This document shows positions 6,347-9,832 of a DNA stretch of 9,832 nucleotides, piece by piece (within the stretch, counting starts at the first letter, position 1; each line of letters opens with the position of its first letter). The DNA comes from Deltaproteobacteria bacterium (GTDB taxonomy: Bacteria; Desulfobacterota; Desulfomonilia; UBA1062), in NCBI GenBank assembly GCA_016934135.1, contig JAFGTK010000313.1:1-9832 (forward strand), written 5' to 3'. The notes under the pieces are model-generated. The model saw nothing but the letters and a program-made list of their open reading frames with translations, had not been told where the DNA came from and did not search any database. A program made the position numbers and the translations under genes.

Positions 6347-6796
6347 CGCCATGACCTTCGGCTCACTGTCCCTTAAAGCAACCTGTGTGCCAAGATACGA
6401 ATTGTCGGGCATATCCGGTGCGATCTGAGCACTGTGCCGGGAAGTACCTTGCAGGGAGAATCACCCAAAAGAAATCAGACAGAAACGATGCTGGGGCAAT
6501 GCCTGTAGAGAAGTCTGTAAACCGTTTACTGGAGAGGTTCCAGCCGTATGACTGTGCCGTAATCGCTGTCAATGACGGATCAACGCTCTGTGCAGAACAA
6601 TAATGCTGCGGCTACCCCAATGCCTATACCCGGAGATTGTGCAGCACAAAAACAAGCCTCAGCACCTTCACATCAACCATGATTTGATTCAATATTGTTA
6701 CATATAGGCGTTTTGTTCCATTATGGTTGCCAAATTGCCTGATGATATTCAGGTGATTTCAGACTTTATCCACGTGATGTGATTGTTAAGGGTTTG
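6347..6796. other. Gene-poor stretch between purF and the AsnRS-like gene
   Basis: No convincing gene is seen. A plus-strand frame from 6385 to 6603 (72 codons) has a protein-like second half, starting at an ATG at 6499 and including RFQPYDCAVIAVNDGST. It lacks a good ribosome-binding site and its first half is rich in Cys and Arg, as in random frames. I see no clear terminator after purF; a weak CCTGA/TCAGG hairpin lies near 6738-6753. Confidence 0.3.
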
Positions 6797-8194
6797 TCAG
6801 AAGCAGCATTTATCGAATTCGTTCGGGACCGGGGTCGGGTAATCGCCGCCGAAGCATGCAGTGCAATACTGATTTTTCTCCTGCACGGTATTCAGCATGC
6901 CGTCAATGGAGAGGTAGGCGAGTGAATCCGCTTCCATGTAGATCCGGATGTCTTCAATCTCCTGCGAACTTGCAATTAGCTCGGCCTTGTTCGAGATGTC
7001 TATACCGTAGTAACAGGGACATTTGATCGGGGGTGAACTGATCCTCACATGAACCTCTTTTGCCCCTTTGCTCCTGAGAAGGCGGACGATCTGCCGCATG
7101 GTGTTGCCCCTGACAATGGAATCATCCACCAGTACCACCCGTTTGTCCCTCAATACCCCGCTGACCGGGTTGAGTTTTACTTTTACATCGAGCTTTCTTT
7201 TGTCCTGATGAGGCGCGATAAAGGTACGGCCTATATAATGATTCCGGATGAGGCCGATCTCGTATCTGATGCCTGACTGACGCGCATATCCCAGGGCTGC
7301 AGTATTGCCGGAGTCCGGCACGGCAATGGTTATATCGGCATCCGCCGGGGCCTCTTGTGCAAGCTGCTTGCCCAGAGAACGCCGCACCTTGTCCACCTTT
7401 TCCCCGAACACAAAACTGTCCGGCCGCGCAAAATAAATATGCTCAAATATGCAGAAGCTCTTTTTTGCTGCCGGCGGAAGTGAGTAGGATCTCATACCGC
7501 CCGCATCAATGACCACGATCTCTCCGGGGTCCACTGTCCGCAGATACTCTGCCCCGATGATATCAAAGGCGCAGCTTTCAGATGCAACCACATAGGCATC
7601 ATCGACCCTGCCCAGCGATAACGGCCTGAAACCATGCGGGTCCCTTGCAGCGATCAGTTTATCGGGCGTCAATATCACAAAACAATATGATCCGACGATC
7701 CTTTTCAGACCGTCCATGAGCATATCGACCAGGGTGTTCTCTTTGGAGCGCGCAATCAGGTGCAGGATAATCTCACTGTCCGATGTCGTCAGGAATATGG
7801 AGCCGTTTTCCTGCATGCCGTTTCTCAACTCCTGGGCATTGGTCAGGGTCCCGTTATGCGCCACGGCAATCTTCCCTGCCTTGCACTCGATGGAGATGGG
7901 CTGGGCATTGATAAGTTCGCTTGCCCCCCTGGTGGAATAGCGGTTGTGACCGATGGCGCTGTGTCCTTTGAGCACGGGCATGGTAGCCGGGTTGGAAAAT
8001 ACAGACCATACAAGCCCGAGGCCCTTATGCAGATTGATATCACAGCCGTCAGACGATGCAATCCCGGCGCTCTCCTGCCCTCTGTGCTGGAGTGCATACA
8101 GTCCCAGATAGGTCTTTTCGGCAGCCTCAGCATCGCCGAAAATCCCGAAGACCCCGCATTCTTCATGCAGGCTGTCATCATGTTCCACTATCAT
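6797..8194 (-). CDS. purF: Amidophosphoribosyltransferase PurF
   Basis: PurF catalyses the first committed step of purine synthesis, glutamine plus PRPP to 5-phosphoribosylamine, in the cytoplasm. The 465 residues are full length and of the Bacillus-type, Fe-S-containing class. A 12-residue propeptide (ending HEE) precedes the catalytic Cys13 of CGVFGIFG, which must be exposed by self-processing. The glutaminase domain shows HRGQESAGI (38-46), GHNRYSTRG (82-90) and AHNGTLTN (112-119). The [4Fe-4S] ligands are Cys248, Cys394, Cys444 and Cys447 (CTAC). The PRPP-binding loop VVLVDDSIVRGNT is at 353-365. AAGAGGT at 8207-8201 supports the ATG at 8194. The oxygen-sensitive cluster fits an anaerobe but is also found in aerobes. 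No other pur gene adjoins it; upstream is a probable decayed gene and a metallo-hydrolase, downstream a gap. Confidence 0.97.
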   Translation of the reverse strand: MIVEHDDSLHEECGVFGIFGDAEAAEKTYLGLYALQHRGQESAGIASSDGCDINLHKGLGLVWSVFSNPATMPVLKGHSAIGHNRYSTRGASELINAQPISIECKAGKIAVAHNGTLTNAQELRNGMQENGSIFLTTSDSEIILHLIARSKENTLVDMLMDGLKRIVGSYCFVILTPDKLIAARDPHGFRPLSLGRVDDAYVVASESCAFDIIGAEYLRTVDPGEIVVIDAGGMRSYSLPPAAKKSFCIFEHIYFARPDSFVFGEKVDKVRRSLGKQLAQEAPADADITIAVPDSGNTAALGYARQSGIRYEIGLIRNHYIGRTFIAPHQDKRKLDVKVKLNPVSGVLRDKRVVLVDDSIVRGNTMRQIVRLLRSKGAKEVHVRISSPPIKCPCYYGIDISNKAELIASSQEIEDIRIYMEADSLAYLSIDGMLNTVQEKNQYCTACFGGDYPTPVPNEFDKCCF

Positions 8195-8225
8195 TCATTC
8201 ACCTCTTGGATGTGGTTATGAGCAA

Positions 8226-8630
8226 TTACCGGCTGGAGACATCAAGGAATACCATATTCACATCTGCTTCAGCATGGACTGCTATCCAGACAGACCTCCC
8301 CTTTACCTGCTCCGCTGCCACCAGAACAATTGCAAATGTGAGACCATTACCGGTTTGTTTCCGGGACACTACACGAAACGCATCTCCACCGGTATCGAAG
8401 GGGTACGTTCCATGATTGAGAGAATACTACATATTCGTTCAACAGGGACACGTTGGAACATTATTGTACAAACAATATCTTCTGACGGATCCGGATCCGG
8501 GACCAACCATTTGTACAGACAGGATTGTATCGATGGTCCGTACGGTTGCACAGGTAAACCTTTCATTCATTTCTTCCGTCCGAAGAGAACGAATCGCGGC
8601 TGATGCCGCTTTCACAAAAGTTTTTCGCAT
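8226..8630 (-). pseudogene. Probable decayed gene between the MBL hydrolase gene and purF, product unknown
   Basis: One minus-strand frame runs from an ATG at 8630 (39 bases after the MBL stop) to a TAA at 8228-8226, interrupted by TGA at 8441-8439 and TAG at 8432-8430. The first part (63 codons) starts MRKTFVKAASAAIRSLRTEE. The second part (67 codons) includes FDTGGDAFRVVSRKQTGNG and VLVAAEQVKGRSVWIAVHAE, with strong G bias at first codon positions, as in real genes. Because both parts share a frame, two nonsense mutations in a gene of about 135 codons would explain them. I do not recognise the family. The antisense frame on the plus strand (8218-8415) is Ser/Thr-rich and looks like a shadow. 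Confidence 0.4.
8464..8521. repeat. Spaced direct repeat TTGTACARACA
   Basis: TTGTACAAACA at 8464-8474 and TTGTACAGACA at 8511-8521 differ at one base and are 47 bases apart. A small palindrome (ATTGT/ACAAT, 8463-8476) overlaps the first, and CCGGATCCGG lies between them. They are inside the probable decayed gene, upstream of purF, and could be operator half-sites or chance. Confidence 0.25.
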
Positions 8631-8669
8631 TGTCTCTTGTTGCTTTCCTGATGCCTGACGCCTGTCATA

Positions 8670-9614
8670 TTATGCGCTGAACGTCAGCTGTGTCCCCGAC
8701 ATGTTGAGTATGAACTGAGAGGGCATCTCCTTTTCGATATGCATTATGGCCTTTCTGCCCGTGCAGTGCGTCGGTATGACGTAGTCCGGGCCGAGCTTTT
8801 TCAGTTCATCCGTGGTTCTTTCAATGATGGGCTCGAAAAGGGGACCTGAAAGATGAAACCCGCCCATTACGGCATGGACCTTCTCTATCCCGGTGACCTC
8901 CTGTGCATGTTTGACCGTGTTGATTATACCGGCATGTGCACATCCTGACAGAACCACAAGCCCTTTATTTCTGACATTCATCACGACTGCCGAGTCGTCT
9001 TCAATGGGGTCCCACTGTTCTTTTCCGTCTTTGACAAGGTGTGCAATGGGAAAGCCCTTCTCAAAATCCGTGCGCCGCGGAACCTGACCGAGAAAGACAA
9101 CATCTCCGCCTAAAAGCCCATAGGGCTTCTCCGTCTCGATGAGGTTGACTCCGCTGGCAAGGACCTTGTCTTTTGAAAACTCCGGAAAATACACCTTGAG
9201 TTCCTCTGAGAATTTCAGATACCTCGGTGAGTCAAAGGCTCCGGGATGGACAACAAAGTCTATGTTGTCACCCACCAAATCGACAATGGCATCGAAGCCG
9301 CCGGTATGGTCCATATGACCATGAGACAATGCCAGGGCCTCGACCCCTGCCAGATCAATTCCCAGTATTCTGGCATTGTACGCCGCACCATGAGATGAAA
9401 ACCCGAAATCGAAGATCATTGTCCTGGCTGCATCACCCGACGTGGTTCGTATGAAGGCAGAGAACCCGTGTTCAGCCAGCACTGAATTCTTGAGCTCCAG
9501 ACCTTCGAGGGGATTCGCCCTGAGAACAACCGGGCTGCTCTCCAGATCAGTGATATCGATATAATTGTCCTGTAACGTTACAATCTCTACCCTGCCCACC
9601 TCATTGAGCTTCAT
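8670..9614 (-). CDS. MBL-fold metallo-hydrolase, COG1237 type
   Basis: A 314-residue metallo-beta-lactamase-fold protein of the group named after dihydropterin-aminobenzene phosphate (RFA-P-type) synthase, an annotation that fits few bacterial members well. The metal-binding signature SHGHMDH is at 97-103 (His98, His100, Asp102, His103). Further ligand-bearing motifs are SGCAHAGIINT (223-233, His227), GGFHL (251-255, His254) and PTHCTG (281-286, His283). These imply a two-metal site and a hydrolase acting on a phosphate- or ester-containing substrate that cannot be named from sequence. No signal peptide is visible, so it should be cytoplasmic. AAGGAGGGG immediately upstream of the ATG at 9614 supports the start. 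The next frame in the same direction is a probable decayed gene and then purF. There is no evidence here that it belongs to a methanopterin pathway. Confidence 0.87.
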   Translation of the reverse strand: MKLNEVGRVEIVTLQDNYIDITDLESSPVVLRANPLEGLELKNSVLAEHGFSAFIRTTSGDAARTMIFDFGFSSHGAAYNARILGIDLAGVEALALSHGHMDHTGGFDAIVDLVGDNIDFVVHPGAFDSPRYLKFSEELKVYFPEFSKDKVLASGVNLIETEKPYGLLGGDVVFLGQVPRRTDFEKGFPIAHLVKDGKEQWDPIEDDSAVVMNVRNKGLVVLSGCAHAGIINTVKHAQEVTGIEKVHAVMGGFHLSGPLFEPIIERTTDELKKLGPDYVIPTHCTGRKAIMHIEKEMPSQFILNMSGTQLTFSA

Positions 9615-9682
9615 GGCCCCTCCTTCATTCTCAGATCATAGTGCAGTTCACCGGTCATCAATTGTTATATGTGTTAACCATA

Positions 9683-9706
9683 CAGGAGCGGACCAAGCCG
9701 CTCCTG
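9683..9706. repeat. GC-rich hairpin upstream of the MBL hydrolase gene
   Basis: CAGGAGCGG (9683-9691) and CCGCTCCTG (9698-9706) form a perfect 9-base-pair stem with a six-base loop. It lies 52 bases after the end of the partial gene at the right edge, where a terminator would be expected. Neither strand has a following T-run, so it may be a rho-dependent or RNA-stabilising structure. Confidence 0.5.
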
Positions 9707-9758
9707 CAATAAAAGTCATGAGTGTTTTGAAAATGCATGATTTCCCGGTCAGAAACCA

Positions 9759-9832
9759 TCAGTGGTCACAAAGATTCCCCCCGGTTTCAAGGGTACCTTT
9801 GAGATAGCCTTCCAGAACATGCTCGGGATCGA
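9759..9832 (-). CDS. C-terminal end of an unidentified gene (cut by the window edge)
   Basis: Reading leftward from the right edge, one frame gives 23 residues (DPEHVLEGYLKGTLETGG, then NLCDH) before a TGA at 9761-9759. Its codons mostly begin with G, as in real genes. A second frame is also open to a TGA at 9751-9749 and contains LKPGGIFVTTDGF, so the choice of frame is not certain. Too little is visible to name the product. It runs in the same direction as the MBL gene, 144 bases upstream of it. Confidence 0.4.
   Translation of the reverse strand, partial: DPEHVLEGYLKGTLETGGNLCDH

Noticed and set aside
6385..6603. A plus-strand gene with a glycosyltransferase-like VNDGST motif
   Set aside because: The motif is short and stands alone near the stop codon; there is no room for the rest of such a domain and no good start site.
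8056..8415. A 119-codon plus-strand frame overlapping the start of purF
   Set aside because: It is antisense to the conserved glutaminase domain of PurF and has a random-looking Arg, Ser and Thr-rich composition.
8430..8441. Read-through of TGA and TAG as selenocysteine and pyrrolysine in the frame before purF
   Set aside because: Two recoded codons four positions apart would be extraordinary, and I see no clear hairpin just after the TGA; nonsense decay is simpler.
1..9832. CRISPR arrays, tRNA or rRNA genes, insertion sequences, phage attachment sites
   Set aside because: No regularly spaced repeats, cloverleaf-type sequences, transposase or integrase motifs, or paired terminal repeats were seen on either strand.

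Overview
The window reads as chromosomal DNA of a free-living, probably anaerobic bacterium. The closest match I can recall is a deltaproteobacterial-type genome (Desulfobacterota/Thermodesulfobacteriota, including the sulfate-reducing and syntrophic groups). The basis is the style of the HisF protein, an exported fumarate-reductase-like flavoprotein, and a stand-alone AsnRS-like synthetase. The taxonomic call is an inference; no marker gene here fixes it.

Left part, plus strand (1-4512): the 3' end of glnD (PII uridylyltransferase, with two ACT domains), then hisF 23 bases later, then a gene-poor stretch of about 520 bp. Next comes an exported, heme-free flavoprotein related to the flavin domain of Shewanella fumarate reductase. 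After a second gap holding a long imperfect hairpin there is a small rhodanese-domain lipoprotein. Both exported proteins have a promoter-like TTGTAW-N16-TATTAT upstream.

Right part, minus strand (4509-9832), in transcription order from the right edge: the last codons of an unidentified gene; an MBL-fold hydrolase of the COG1237 type; a probable decayed gene; purF (glutamine PRPP amidotransferase with an intact propeptide, Fe-S cysteines and PRPP loop); a 527-bp gap; a class II synthetase paralogue without an anticodon-binding domain, ending in a clear rho-independent terminator; and two tiny overlapping ORFs that may be gene remnants. The two halves converge near 4512.

The identifiable genes are mostly nitrogen and nucleotide metabolism: GlnD controls nitrogen signalling, HisF and PurF handle glutamine-derived ammonia, and the synthetase paralogue may be an amide- or adenylate-forming enzyme. 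They do not form one evident operon. About a quarter of the window has no confident gene. Several of these gaps contain protein-like but start-less or stop-interrupted frames, which suggests slow decay of former genes rather than a compact system. The most interesting functional lead is the AsnRS-like paralogue. I see no CRISPR array, tRNA, rRNA or intact mobile element.
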